Made by a program: the position numbers and the translations under genes. Source: Clarkia xantiana subsp. parviflora (lineage: Eukaryota; Streptophyta; Magnoliopsida; Myrtales; Onagraceae). From it: a stretch of 64,000 nucleotides of DNA. The stretch covers positions 11,036,001-11,100,000 of the forward strand of contig JAPTYO010000017.1 of NCBI GenBank assembly GCA_036873135.1, given 5' to 3'. This document shows positions 10,345 through 21,563 of this stretch, piece by piece (the first letter of the stretch is position 1; each line of letters opens with the position of its first letter). The notes below the pieces were generated by a model, which was not told the DNA's origin, did not search any database, and saw nothing but the letters and a program-made list of their open reading frames with translations.

Positions 10345-12740
10345 ATGAGTGAGTTCCTTTTCTCTTCCTTTTTGGTCGCATTACTTCCTTTCCTATTGCT
10401 AGCTTAGTGTCGTGAACTTCGTTGGGGTGTTAGTCGAAACTTGATTCGAACTTTAGGATTTCCTGCTACCCTTGCCTTAGGTCTCGCTGCCCTGTCGGAG
10501 AACCACCTCACTAGGTCCGATTACAATGAGCACGTTACCCTAGGAGATATCTGTCCCCTAGATGAGCCTCTGTATCCTTTTCTCCCCTCCTTGGGGAATA
10601 CTCGCGAGACGGTGACGGAGCCTCCTATAGGGAAGGTCGCCGTGTACCCCTCCCAGATCCGATTTGGGTTGAGGTTGCCTTACTGTGATGACCTCATAGA
10701 GTTGAGCAGGTTCTTCAGGATTTCTCCTGTGAACCTTGCCCCCAGTGCCCTCCGTGTCTGGGTGGGCTTCCGGGTATTGTGCCATTGGTACTCCTGGAAG
10801 TACTCCCTCGTTCTGTTCCGATGTTTTTACCGGTTCCAGTACCAGACGAAGGTGGGGTTTGCGAGTTTTGTAACTCGCCATCCGACCTTCAAGGATCCCC
10901 GATTTGCTGATTTCGGGTTGAGTGGGGTCGAGTGGGATACCTCTCTCCGCTTCGTGGCCCGGAGTGACAACTCAGCCAGTCACTGGGCTAAGCATTACTT
11001 CTTCATTACGGATCGATACGTCACTTGGTCGGTCTTGAATGAGGATCGGTCTGATGGTTGGCCTGCTTTCGGAGAGTTCTCTTCAGTTGATTTAGAGACT
11101 ATGAAGATCATTCACGAGAGCAACAGGACTCGGTCATACTGCCCCGTGTCCTTAGTGACTGAGACGGATCTTTACGAGGCCGGGATCAGTTTGACTCCTG
11201 ACTCCGGGGGTTCGGTATGTCACTTGGTCTTCCCATCTTTATTTACCTTCTGCTCTTCCTTTGTAGGTTGGTTTCATGGAAAAACCTATAACGTGCAGGG
11301 AGCCCCTGTAGATCTGAGCAAGAGGAAGGCTCCTTCTAGTTCCACTCTGAAGAAATCCCCCATGCCTGGGAAGAAGGCTGGGGCCTCTGGTATGCTTCCT
11401 CCTATTTGCTTCTTTATGGTATAGCTTGCGTTTTCCTTATCTTGTTTTTCTTACATTGCTAGGGCGCTCCCCCTTGGTGACCGAGAGGGTCGTCTCCGTT
11501 GGCAGAGATTCTGGACCTTCCAAGTCCAAGCCGCGGAGATCTGATTCTGAGGCCGGGGCCTCGGCTGCTAAGAGGAAGAAAGCTGCGGATCCTGCTTCGC
11601 CTACTGCTCGTCCTCCGACCCTATCTCGTGATAAGGAGATGGTGGTCGAAGAGGTGCCTTCCCTGGCTGACAAAGGGAAGCGACCTGCTGGTGGTGGTTC
11701 CCCTGCCCCCCAGCCGAGGGCACGGTCCTCAGGTATGATCTCTACCTTGTTATTGATCCTTGTATGTTTATATTTTCCTTTGACTTGCTTCGCTTGTGTA
11801 GGTGGGCCTCCGACTCTAAGTCGGAAGGATTTCGCACGTCTTACTGATGAAGATGTTATTGGGTCTGAGTGGACTCCTTTCGCTGGTTTGAAGGAGTTCC
11901 ACTTCGATAGCAGCTCCTCTTTGCGGACTCCTGAGGTTGGCGTCCGCGTACTCCGCGGTGCCATTCCCCCTGGCGATCGTGTTGCTCAGCCCAAGTCTCC
12001 TGGAGAGACTCGGCGCTTTATTCAGGGTGTACTCTCTCGTTATGCGCCTGTGAGTTGTTCCTTGCTTTCTTCTTTATACTTTCATATTGGTTGTCTTTCG
12101 GTTACTCATCCCTTGTTTGAATTGGTAGGGTATGTCTGACATGGTGAACATGTCCTCGCTCGTGCTCGAGTTATCTTACGAGAAGAAGACCCTTGAGGAC
12201 AGCCAGGTCTCTCTGAAGGCTGAGCTCACCACTGCTGCTGAGAAGGCGCGCTTATCTGATTTGAAGATGCAGGAGCTGAGGGACCAAGTGTCCTTGCTTG
12301 AGACTACCGTAGGTAGTTTGCGCCGGGAGGCTGAGGTTGCATCTTCACTCCACTCTGAGGAGTTGCGGAAGTTGGAGGCTAGGTGCCGGGCAGAGGAGAG
12401 GACCGTCGCAGTGTCTGAGTACAAGGCTTCCTCTGCCTTCACTGCCGATTATAGCGCGCGTCTCACTCAGGAGATGAACCAGTTTGGTGAGTATCTGGTT
12501 GATCACATTTTCCACATTGATCCTCAGTTTCCAGTTGGTGACCTTGGTGACTTCGGGCCATACGCCACTGGCTACATGGCTGTTCTGAGGGGTCAGGCTG
12601 CTGTTGCAGACGAGCCTGCCCCTGCCCATGTGGATGCTACACCTGTGAAGATTGGTACTTCAGACTCCTCCTCTTCATCCATCTCTGCCGGTGGTTCAGC
12701 TTCAGTGGGTGAGGGTGACTCTCCCGAAGGTTCTGATTGA
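10345..12740 (+). CDS. Six-exon antisense gene of the Tat-like element, apparently intact in copy 1
   Basis: I propose exons 10345-10348, 10481-11214, 11299-11389, 11463-11732, 11802-12049 and 12129-12740. All introns are GT-AG and the phases add up to 652 residues. The first exon is only ATGA; copy 2 has the same arrangement. The N-terminal half has a tryptophan- and aromatic-rich globular region (for example PSALRVWVGFRVLCHWYSWK). This resembles the plant 'putative gypsy type transposon' family (Pfam Transposase_28), though that is my judgement by eye. The middle is basic and low-complexity with a possible nuclear-localisation stretch (AAKRKK). The C-terminal part is a long coiled coil (LELS...SLRREAE) followed by an acidic, serine-rich tail. 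It is transcribed opposite to the element and converges on the repeat array at 13110-14165. Its function is unknown. The 84-bp intron 2 is divisible by three and may be retained. Confidence 0.7.
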
Positions 12741-13109
12741 TGTGTTTTCATCATGCTATCTTTGTATATATAACTACACTCCTTCTCCCATTTAATGGGT
12801 TGAGTGTCCTTTGAGATTGTGGTGGTGTTTGTTGTTACTTTCCTTTGCCGTATTGTGTTTGTTGACTATGTGGTTCGCTTGCCTTTACATTAGTGCTTCT
12901 CATGCTTTTGTATATATCCCTTTGGTTATGGACTCTTCTCTTGATGTGTTTCCTTTACTTATCCTTCTTTCGTGTTTTCCTTCATGCCATACCTGCTATT
13001 TCATCAAGAAAAACATTATGTGTTCTTCATATCACTTTACTTTGAGATTACTTTCTCATTGGATCCTTCTGAGCATGGTGTCATGATCTCTTCTGATACC
13101 CTTTAAATG

Positions 13110-14165
13110 GTATGCATGGTACAGTTAGACCAAAGATACGCTCTTGGTGGGCGTCGAATCTGATCACGAGACAGGCTCTCGGAGGGCACTTAACGTTTCA
13201 CAGGATAGGCTCCCGGAGGACACAGGTTAAAACAGAGATATACTCCTGGTTGGTATTGAAAACTGTTCACGAGACAGGCTCTCGGAGGGCACTTAACGTT
13301 TCACAGGATAGGCTCCCGGAGGGCGCAGGTTAGACCAAAGATACGCTCTTGGTTGGCGTCGAAACTATTCGTGAGACAGGCTCTCGGAGGGCGCTTAACG
13401 TTTCACAGGATAGGCTCCCGGAGGGCTCAGGTTAGACCAAAGATACGCTCCTGGTTGGCGTCGAAAACTGTTCACGAGACAGGCACTCGGAGGGCGCTTA
13501 ACGTTTCACAGGATAGGCTCCCGGAGGGCTCAGGTTAGACCAAAGATACGCTCCTGGTTGGCGTCGAAAACTGTTCACGAGACAGGCTCTCGGAGGGCGC
13601 TTAACGTTTCACAGGATAGGCTCCCGGAGGGCTCAGGTTAGACCAAAGATACGCTCCTGGTGGGCGTCGAAGCTGGTAGTTTGAAATCTACCTCAAGATA
13701 CGCTCTTGGGGGCGTCGAATCTGGTAGTGTTTTTTCTACCTCAAGATACGCTCTTGGTGGCGTCGAATCTGGTAGGTTGCAAAGCTACCTCAAGATACGC
13801 TCCTGGGGGCGTCGAAATTCGTAGTTTTTGGAAACCACTCACAAGATACGCTCTTGGTGCGTCGAAGGTCGTAGTGTAATAACTACTCTCAAGATACGCT
13901 CTTGGGGGCGTCGAAGTTCGTAGTATGAACACTACTCTCAAGATACGCTCTTGGGGGCGTCGAAGTTCGTAGTTTTTGGAAACCACTCTCAAGATACGCT
14001 CTTGGGGGCGTCGAGGGTCGTAGTATGAATACTACTCTCAAGATACGCTCTTGGGGGCGTCGAAGGTCGTAGTATGAATACTACTCTCAAGATACGCTCT
14101 TGGGGGCGTCGAAGGTCGTAGTATGAATACTACTCTCAAGATACGCTCTTGGGGGCGTCGAAACT
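13110..14165. repeat. Stem-loop tandem repeat array between two convergent genes, copy 1
   Basis: Two repeat types are joined. At about 13120-13665 a unit of about 103 bp occurs five times (CGTTTCA at 13194, 13297, 13399, 13502 and 13605). At about 13665-14165 a unit of about 49 bp is repeated about ten times. Short inverted repeats recur: CAAGA-TACGC-TCTTG, CGAGA-CAGGC-TCTCG and GGA-TAGGC-TCC, each with a five-base loop ending in GC. The 49-bp units carry a second hairpin such as GTAGTAT-GA-ATACTAC, or GGTAG...CTACC in other units. The array lies between the stop codons of the antisense gene (12740) and the sense gene (14429). Copy 2 has the corresponding array at 59615-60445. Confidence 0.85.
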
Positions 14166-15881
14166 GTTGTTGACTTGAAGTCATATCTGTGTAAGGATAA
14201 CATTATGATTATATCATCACATTCATTGGAAAGTGCCTTTGAAGGAAAACTTACTCTCTTAAGAGTGTTCATGTTTTCTGTACATGTGGGGTGCCTTGGG
14301 TGGGTCAAGACACCCTTTGGAGGAAAATAAAGATAGTTGTAGAGTTGGAGGGACTTCGTGAGTTCTCCTTCTCAAAAGTTGTTTTAAAAACTTGGAAAGC
14401 TTGAACATGTAAAGTGCTAGATATGAAACTAAGGATATGGGGTGGTCACTTTGTCTGTTGCCACGTACTCTTTCAGACCTCCATTGTGAATCATTTCCTC
14501 TGCTTCTATCTTCAGCACCATGCAGTTGTTGGTTTGATGTCCCCAGGTCCCATGGTATTCACACCATCCCTGTGCATCCCTTCCTAGGAAGGCCTTGCCC
14601 TCCTCCCTGCATGTGGGTAGCTCCTGTTTGAGGTGCTTGTGGAATATTTCTTCTATGCTCACTGTGAGGGGTGTGAATGTGAAGTTTACACCTCCTCCCA
14701 GTGTGTCGGTCTTTCTTCCTTTCTCCAGAACTTCGTCTAGCTGTTCCACTTCCTCTGCAAATGCTTTGTCTAGCCTTTCCTTGAGCTCCCTCATCGTGCT
14801 CGTCATGACCATCTCATAGAGCCCTCCATAGGCCTCGAATGAGTTTGGATGCATGTTTCTAATAAATGCTCTGACGGTTTCTCCTCTTGTGATGTCCATG
14901 TTGGCACCATAATTGGAGAATCTCTGGAAATAGCTTGATATTGACTCCCGCGGCATTTGCTTGATATCATCGATGTGACGGAAGCCTCTTGAGATGGAGT
15001 CACTTGTTCTTTTCCCCTCTTTGGTGTCTGGCTGCCAAGGTATGGCTGTCACCTTCACAGCCTTGCTCCTGTGTCTCCCACTACAAGAAAACAGGGTTAT
15101 AGCAGCAAATAAAATTTCCCGCTACTAAAGGTTGATGCTAAATGTAAGTTTTAGTGGCGAGTTGATATTTCCGATAGTAACGAAGGCATTTTGTAACGTC
15201 TAAATCACCGCTGCAAAAGGTTACTTTTAGAAGCGGAAGCTACTGCAACTAAAGCTATAAGTAACTGTAACGACTTAAAAATCGCTACTGAAAGTTGTTT
15301 TCAGTAACACCTTATTAGTTGACGGTGAAAGCATGTTTCAGCAGCGGTTTTTAACCTCCCCTAAGATGTATGTGTAGTAGCGGCTCTTTGGTCGCCATTA
15401 AAAGTCACTTTCAGTAGCCTCAAAATAGTTGACGCTAAATGTTTGTTTCAGCATCGGTTTTCATTACAACTAAAATGTTCCGCTGCTAAAACCATCATCG
15501 AAAAATAATTATAACAAATTAACTGCAACGACTATCACTTGCTACAATAATTTTTTTAGCAAGAACTATTTTTTTTAGAAAGAACTTTCAACAATAATTT
15601 GCTGTTACAAAAATTTACCGTTGCTAAATCTTCTTTGCTAGTATGGCTCAAGTACCGTTACAAAAAAAAAAAACTTTTGCAGCAATAAGCAGTTAAGCCG
15701 CTGCAAAAAGTTACTTTCAGCAATGATTATTTATTGCTGCAAAAAGGTTTTTTCAGTAACGGCTAACCTCTGCAGCAAAAAGTTAAGATCTGCAATAATC
15801 TATGCTGTTGCAAAAAGTACTTTTCAGCAACGACAATTAACCAATGCTAATATATTGCTTTTATTAGCATTAAAAAACAAA

Positions 15882-17690
15882 TCTACTTTTTATTTGCATT
15901 AAAATATGTTAAATTAAAATAATAAAAATGAAACTAATGAAATAGATAGAAATGAGAATTTCATGATTTGAATAGAAAAAAAAAAATATTTATTTTTCAA
16001 TGACTTTTTTTAACAACAAAATTCAAGGACTTTAAAAGAAATAATACTTAGTATGATGACTAATGTTTCTTATATAAGAATGGGTATAAACCCTAGGGAG
16101 TTGATCAGTCAAAGCAACACAGAAGGGAGAGGGAGAGATACAAGAGAGCGGCTCCTCCTCTGCACCGGCCACGCCTCCGCGACTCCGCACCGGCCGCGAC
16201 TCCGCACCAGTCGCGACTCTGCGCCAGCAACGAATCCGCGCCGGCCACGCCTCCAACCACTTCGCAACACCAGCCACCACTAGAAGCTCGACCAACTTGG
16301 AGATTTTTTGTCGAGCTTCCACCGATCTTAAACCTCGAAGAACGCCTCCATGCCGCCAGTCGCCACCAATCTCCGACACCGATTTTTAGGCATTTCAGAT
16401 CGCACCTTGGCCAATTAGGCGTTTCTTCCACCTTGAGCGTTTAATTTGCTGGCTGATTTAAGAGATTTTCTTCAACTGATTCATCACCCCATAGTCCAGT
16501 GGTAGAACAAGTTGGTATTTGATTTTAGGTATGTTTTGAATCTCCCTACTAAATTGGCTGATTGTAGGCCCCATTCTGATTTTCTGGATTTTAATTTTCC
16601 TATAATCTCTCATATGCTTAATTTGTTAGAATAGTTATAGGTGATTTTTCTACTTCATAAGTGTTTTCTATCTTTAAGCATTTGTACATTCAGAAGTAGG
16701 GTTCCTTATAGATCTCTGATTTTGATCATTTGTCTACCATTTCAGGAAGGTATTGTCTTTATCTGTTCTTGGTAGATGTTTTGGATTAGGATTTATTCAG
16801 TTCCAGTATTGAGCTTCCGTTTTTCATATACAAGTTCTCTCTAGATGTTATTTGATCTGATTTGGAATATGTTGCAGCATTTGTATTCTATTTCTCGCAT
16901 TATTTGGTGATACCAGTGGTTGTGTTATTTTTTGGCCAGCTCTTTAGTGCTCGAAATATCTCGGACATTTCTTCTGATCCAATCGCAGTCTGATTTATCT
17001 TCCACTTCCTTCAACGCCAACGGTGGCAATAAAGTTTCGGTAATAATTTCACCTTGTGAATCTTATTTAAGGATTAATTTTTATACGATTCTTCTATTGT
17101 GAAAACCATACTTAATCGATAAAACAATATGCATCCCCATTGTCTATAAGGTTAGGAATCTCGATCTGGATAGAACCTTTTGATGCAGTCACAGGTTTAG
17201 TAAATTCGCCACCTAGAAGACCTAGACTGTAACATGCAAATTGATATTCTCCATGATCCTATTTGCAGGGTATTAAGATTCATGCCAGTTCTGGTATTGA
17301 GAAGGTACAAATGGAAAAATTCCCTTTACCAATTAGCGAGGGATATGTTTTTTCCAATTTATTTTTGTGGCTTATTAATCATATGAGGGCACAAATGTTT
17401 GTATGGGTAGATGAGGGCACCAAATTGAAGGTTGATGTCCCTGTAGTTTTCAAATGAGAGAACGTTTGTCCATGTATCAAAAAAGGTATTTCTGCTCTAT
17501 AGATATGGAATTTGTTAAATCATTCTTTAATCTTTAGTGTTGTGTTTGAATCTTTGGTGTTGTGTTTGAAGCTTATACGAGAATTTCAAAGTGTAGTTAG
17601 ATTTCAAGTTATTAAAAACCAATGATCAATAATGTTAACACTACTATTTAGAATTTCCAACCCAGCGCACCGCGCGGGGGAAATACCTAG
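15882..17690 (+). mobile_element. Probable Helitron inside the CACTA element (level 5)
   Basis: The 3' end has the Helitron signature: a GC-rich hairpin CCCAGCGC-ACC-GCGCGGGG at about 17661-17679, then AAATAC and terminal CTAG (17687-17690) followed by T. The 5' end is less certain; A|TCTACTTTTT at 15882 fits the A|TC rule and leaves continuous CACTA subterminal sequence when removed. The body contains gene-like DNA, including a bL25-like exon, consistent with gene capture. No Rep/helicase is encoded, so it would be non-autonomous. Confidence 0.55.
17269..17484 (+). pseudogene. Captured fragment resembling a ribosomal protein bL25 gene
   Basis: After a splice-acceptor-like TTTGCAG (17262-17268) the sequence reads, near its end, MFVWVDEGTKLKVDVPVVFK, then a stop where family members have glycine (GGA to TGA at 17455-17457), then ENVCPCIKKG before a GT. 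From memory, plant bL25-family (organellar large-subunit) proteins contain a very similar EGT-x-L-K-V-D-V-P-V-V-F-K segment. Upstream parts are too altered to assign. The GC-rich region at 16100-16450 may be the captured 5' end of the same gene. It is a non-functional captured fragment. Confidence 0.5.
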
Positions 17691-20684
17691 TAAGCATATA
17701 TTTAGCATCAGCTTTGTAGCTACAACTAAATCATGTGGTATTTACCGCTGCTGAATATTGTTTTTAGTGGAGGTTTATATTTGCTGCTAATAAAAATCTT
17801 TAGTGGCAAACTGTTGCTAAACATAACTTTTAGTGGCAATTTATATTTGTTGCAATTACAAAGCTTTAGTAGCGGCAAATATTTAGTAGCGGAATGTTGT
17901 TGCTGCTAATACCTTTAGCCACGGGGTTTTTACCAACGACCATTTTGTGGCGACAATGACGCTACTAAAAGCTTTAGCAGCGACATATAGAACTTTAGTT
18001 ACAAATTTCTATCGTTGCTGTTGACCTATTTTCTTGTAGTGTCCTCTTAGGCACTGTTTGAAAAAACTGCCTACTCAAACGGAGTACCACTCCATTCTTC
18101 ATCTTTCCCTGCCTTTGCCTCCTTCTCCTCTTCTTTTTATCTTGGTTGGCTCCAACCATGACCACAGCCACTGTGTCTGTCCCGTATGATCCACGTCTCA
18201 TGGAGTTGACGTAGCACTGCCTTGCGGTGCGCTGATCACCCAGGACTTCTCCGACTCCATTCTCAGTAATGTACTTCAGCTTCTAGTGTACAGTGGATGG
18301 CACGATTTCATATGGGTTTATGGTTGTCCTTCCTAGGATCCCATTGTAGGCTCCCAGGCTTTCAACCACCAGGAAATTAACATTCACCTTCAGCTGTGTC
18401 CATCCTTGGCCCATGGTCACCGGCAGGGTTATCATTCCCAGGGGGTAGCTTATTGCCCCTGAGAAGCCAACTAGAGGGAAGTTGACTGGTTTGATGTCTG
18501 CCTTGGTTTTCCCTATCTCTTCTAGGACTCTCAAGCTTAGGAGGTCAGCTGAGCTGCCCCCATCCACCAAAATTCTCTTTACATCAAAATTATCAATGTC
18601 TATTGTAATAACTAGAGCATCGTCATGTGGGAAGACGATGTGGCTCTTATCCTTCTCTGAGAATTCGATCTTGATTTCTTCTCCTTCTCTTGGCCTTTTT
18701 CTCCACCTCGGCACTGAACCCAGTTTTGATGCGTAAACCTCCCTTGCATTAGCAGTTGGGCCACCTGACGCTACTCCCCCATGTATCATGTTTATGGTCC
18801 CTCTCTTGTTGGGTGGAGGATTGTAGTCTGCTTTGCCTTTGCCCTTGTCTCTGTGTGATGGCCCTAGTTGCATGCTGTTGCCCCCATGATCAACGAACTG
18901 CTTTAGGTCTCCCCTTTGGATGGCATTGTTGATGCTTAACTTTAGGCTGAAGCATTCGTTCGTGTCGTGCCCGTAAGCTTCATGGTTATCGCACCATCTA
19001 TCCTTGTGATTCCCCACCATTGGGGCTCTCCACCTTGCAGGGGGTGACCAGAGCTTCTGATTCCGCATCTCTTTGAGGACAGTAGCTGGAGTGGCGTTCA
19101 ATGGAACGAACTTGATGACATTTATTTCCCTGGGCTTTAGTGGTTCGCCCATTTGGTTTCTTTGCTGGGGCGGACGCCATTCCTGCTGCCTTGTGTGCTG
19201 AGGTGCCTGGGGTGGTTTACCTTTGTTCGGCTTTGCATTGTCTTCCTTGGCTGCTTGAATCTTGGCTTTCTTACTTGCCCTGTGCCTCTCCAGGTCTATA
19301 TGAGTTTTGACTCTTCCTGCAAGCTCCTCTAAGGTGCTTGCTGGCTTCTTGGCCATCTTTTCTGCCAGTGTGGACCCGAAGCGGCCTAGGTTTCTGATAA
19401 AGGCTCGTATTATCTCACCCTCAGTGATGTCACCCTGGATGTCTGCGATATTTTGATTGAACCTAGTGTAGTAACTGGCCAGAGATTCATCATATTCTTG
19501 TTTCACATCATCGATGGAGCCTGTGCCTTTGAGGAGTTTCCTCTCCCCTAGATATCTCTGCAAGAACTTTGCCTTTAGCTGTTCCCATGAGTGGATGCTT
19601 TCAGAGGGTAGACTGAAGAACCAGTGTGAGGCCACCCCTGATAGGGTGTTTGGGAACAGGAGTGCCTTGTATCTTTCATCAGTGGTCCTCCCAAATAGGG
19701 AGGCCTCATGCTGTTGGATATGCTCTAGGGGGTCTCCCTTCCCATTGTACTTTGCAATTTGCACTGTGTGCAGGGAGTCTGGCACCCTGTTCATCTCCAG
19801 TTCCCTTGTGAAAGGGTGGTTCATCTTGTCACTTAGACAATGCAAGCTGGTTTTCTTTGACTCATTCATATTTCGGGTTATCATTGCCTCTATTTCTTCC
19901 GGAGTGATCAATATCGGTGTTGGAGTGTAGTTCCTCTGATAGCCTCCGTGGTTGTAGATAGGACTTGCCGGGATTCCTTGTCCGTATTGATACGGACTGT
20001 AGGTGTATCCTTGGTGTCCCTGCTGGGGTGCTTCATAAAATTCTTGCCTCCTTGGAGGTCTTGCTTGTCTTTCCTCCCCCAGTGGACCCCAGTGGGGTGT
20101 AAGCCCTTGCGTTCTGCTGTTGCCTAGGAGGCACGAATTGTTTCCTTCCCTCTTGGGGTGGCTCCTGGTAATATCTTCTTTGCTCCTCTTGCTGCCCTGC
20201 TCAAGGGTGCGAGTGGTGCCCTTCTGTTGGAATCTGCTCCTCTTCCTGAGCTTCAGTGTGTGTTCCCTGGGTGTATGCCGGCCTTGCATATGTTGTGTGG
20301 GCGCGGTTTCCATCCCTTTGGGCCGGCATCCCATACGGGTACCCTTGGGGTTGCGCCTCATAATAATACCCCTCAGGGGGTGCCGTGTGCTGGGACGGCA
20401 CTCCCTGTTGTTCTCTTTCTCTCTGTGGCCTTCTTGCCCGAGGTGTGGAGGCTGTGGAGGACTCAGCCCCAGCTGGGCGTGAGGGTCCTCCCTCCTGGTT
20501 GTTCTGTTGAGGAGGCTGTGGTACTTCATGTGGTTCTGGTTGCATTGGCCGCTTCCCAGGGTTAGGCTGCCTTCCTGGGGGTATAGGCTCTCTCCTTCGC
20601 CCGTTGCCCCCAGGTGGGCGGTGGTGCCTAGACACTCTGCTGTTCGTCATTGCTCGTGTAATAGCCAGGCTTTCTGTCCGAAGC

Positions 20685-20699
20685 CCGCAGACGGCGCCA
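20685..20699 (-). promoter_or_regulatory. Primer-binding site of copy 1
   Basis: On the minus strand TGGCGCCGTCTGCGG starts two bases inside the LTR. It matches the site in copy 2 (56041) and resembles the TGGCGCCGT-type sites of Tat and Athila gypsy elements. I did not identify the tRNA. Confidence 0.7.
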
Positions 20700-20701
20700 A
20701 G

Positions 20702-21307
20702 TGTTAGGTTCCGAGATCTGGGTCAAAGGATGGTCGGCTCAAATCCCGTTCCTCACTGGAGATGTAGATGATCTGATATCTTCGGGTTGCTCTGCTTTGT
20801 CTTGTGTCCTTCCTTCCTTCCTTCCTGCAGAAGGGGCAGTACCAGACACAGAGAGGGGGGGGGGGGGGTGGTGCCTGGTGAACCCTCTCCGATGCCTAAG
20901 TCAGTATCGTTTTTAGAGAGATAAACTAGAGAGATGTCAGAGCAAAATAATCCAAATTGCCAAGATGTTCAAATGAGTTGTAAAGGTGGGGTATTTATAG
21001 GCAACGGTGTCATTAAGGTGGCTTAATGACATCGTTAACCTTTAAACACAATTAATTAACCTTTAAGCGCATAATTAAGACCTTAGGATACGGAGAAGGT
21101 AGGCGGAGTGAACCGAGTGTGGGAGTCCGAAAATGGTGCCGGGGCCCTTGGGGGGAGGAGAAATCCGACGAGCGCTCCGGCCTCGTCCGAGCCGTTGATG
21201 TGTTCGCGAAGTGTCCGGGTTGAAGTTTCGATTTACAATCGTTAATGGGACGATAAAAATACAACGGTTCGGAAGTCAACGGGTTCAAATTGGGCGTATA
21301 TCCATCA
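20702..21307 (-). repeat. 5' LTR of copy 1, lacking the palindromic array
   Basis: This 606-bp LTR is nearly identical to 7906-8742 outside the deleted array and a longer poly-G run near 20857-20868. A TATAAATA on the minus strand lies at 20992-20999. The junction where the array is missing is at about 21169, within AAATCCGACGAGC. Confidence 0.85.
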
Positions 21308-21563
21308 TAAGTAATGCACTATGTATTACGTAACCAATTTTTTATTATAAATTAATTTTTATAGTTAATGCTTATATCTTATTGGTGGTTGTTGGAAAAT
21401 TTAATAATAAAATATATTTAAGGAATATGTTTAAGTAATACGATTGTAGAGAAAATATTTTTTACGTGAGTCTTAAATTTACGTATTACTTAAAGTGTAC
21501 ATAAATGTTTACGTGGCAACTTTAAAGAATACAATTTATGTAAAACCACTGTGGATGCTCTAA

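Larger units (their letters stand above)
15079..18041. mobile_element. Non-autonomous CACTA (En/Spm) element (level 4)
   Basis: The termini CACTACAAGAAAA and TTTTCTTGTAGTG are perfect inverted repeats of CACTA type, and the 3-bp target duplication TCC flanks both sides (15076-15078 and 18042-18044). Both subterminal regions (15079-15880 and 17691-18041) carry many variants of GCTGCAAA, GCTACTAAA and AGCAGCG in both orientations, typical of transposase-binding repeats. No transposase is encoded. The middle is occupied by a probable Helitron. It interrupts the sense gene of copy 1. Confidence 0.87.
14429..20650 (-). pseudogene. Broken Gag-protease-Gag' gene of copy 1
   Basis: The order matches the intact frame of copy 2: start at 20650; proline-rich N-terminus; Gag domain; zinc-knuckle-like WCDNHEAYGHDTNEC; aspartic protease with ILVDGGSSADLL; then, beyond an insertion, a second Gag-like segment and WCEYHGTWGHQTNNC; stop at 14429. 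Compared with copy 2 it has a CGA-to-TGA stop near 20202, an extra segment of about 13 bp with a frameshift near 20085, a CAG-to-TAG stop at 18283, and a CACTA element at 15079-18041. The stretch 18283-19930 is still open and reads through Gag and protease. No reverse transcriptase, RNase H or integrase sequence is present between this gene and the LTR. Confidence 0.85.
7906..21307 (-). mobile_element. Non-autonomous gypsy (Tat-like) element, copy 1 (level 3)
   Basis: The LTRs at 7906-8742 and 20702-21307 begin TGATGGATATACGCCC and end CTAACA on the minus strand. The target duplication TAAGT is exact at 7901-7905 and 21308-21312. A TGGCGCCGT primer-binding site lies at the 20.7 kb end and a purine tract (GACTCGGGGGCATG on the minus strand) abuts the other LTR, so the element reads right to left. 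In its own direction it holds the Gag-protease-Gag' gene, now broken; a stem-loop repeat array; and an oppositely oriented six-exon gene. No pol domain is visible. A CACTA element (15079-18041) is inserted in the sense gene. Confidence 0.85.
7740..21560. mobile_element. Tourist-like (PIF/Harbinger) MITE split by copy 1 (level 2)
   Basis: The terminal inverted repeats read GAGCATCCACAATGGT at 7740 and, on the other strand, GAGCATCCACAGTGGT ending at 21560. The flanking triplet TAA is duplicated (7737-7739 and 21561-21563), as expected for PIF/Harbinger-type MITEs. The element proper is the 166 bp at 7740-7905 plus the 248 bp at 21313-21560, about 414 bp, without coding capacity. It sits inside the decayed copia element and is itself interrupted by the gypsy-type element at 7906-21307. 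Confidence 0.8.

Noticed and set aside
10441..11424. A 327-residue gene starting at TTG 10441
   Set aside because: There is no ATG at that position. Splice sites shared with copy 2 support a start at ATG 10345 and exon 2 at 10481, so this open stretch is exon plus intron read-through.
13110..14165. CRISPR-like regularly spaced repeats
   Set aside because: The units are tandem with no unique spacers, occur inside a plant retrotransposon and are duplicated in copy 2. There is no cas gene and the genome is eukaryotic.
8743..14428. A hidden polymerase gene in the 3' half of copy 1
   Set aside because: No YVDD- or YLDD-type motif, RNase H or integrase signature occurs on either strand. The space is taken by the repeat array and the antisense gene, and the same is true of copy 2 within the window.
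16053..16431. Frames in the GC-rich part of the CACTA/Helitron interior
   Set aside because: Low-complexity arginine-, serine- and threonine-rich translations in several frames at once; more likely a captured 5' UTR than a gene.
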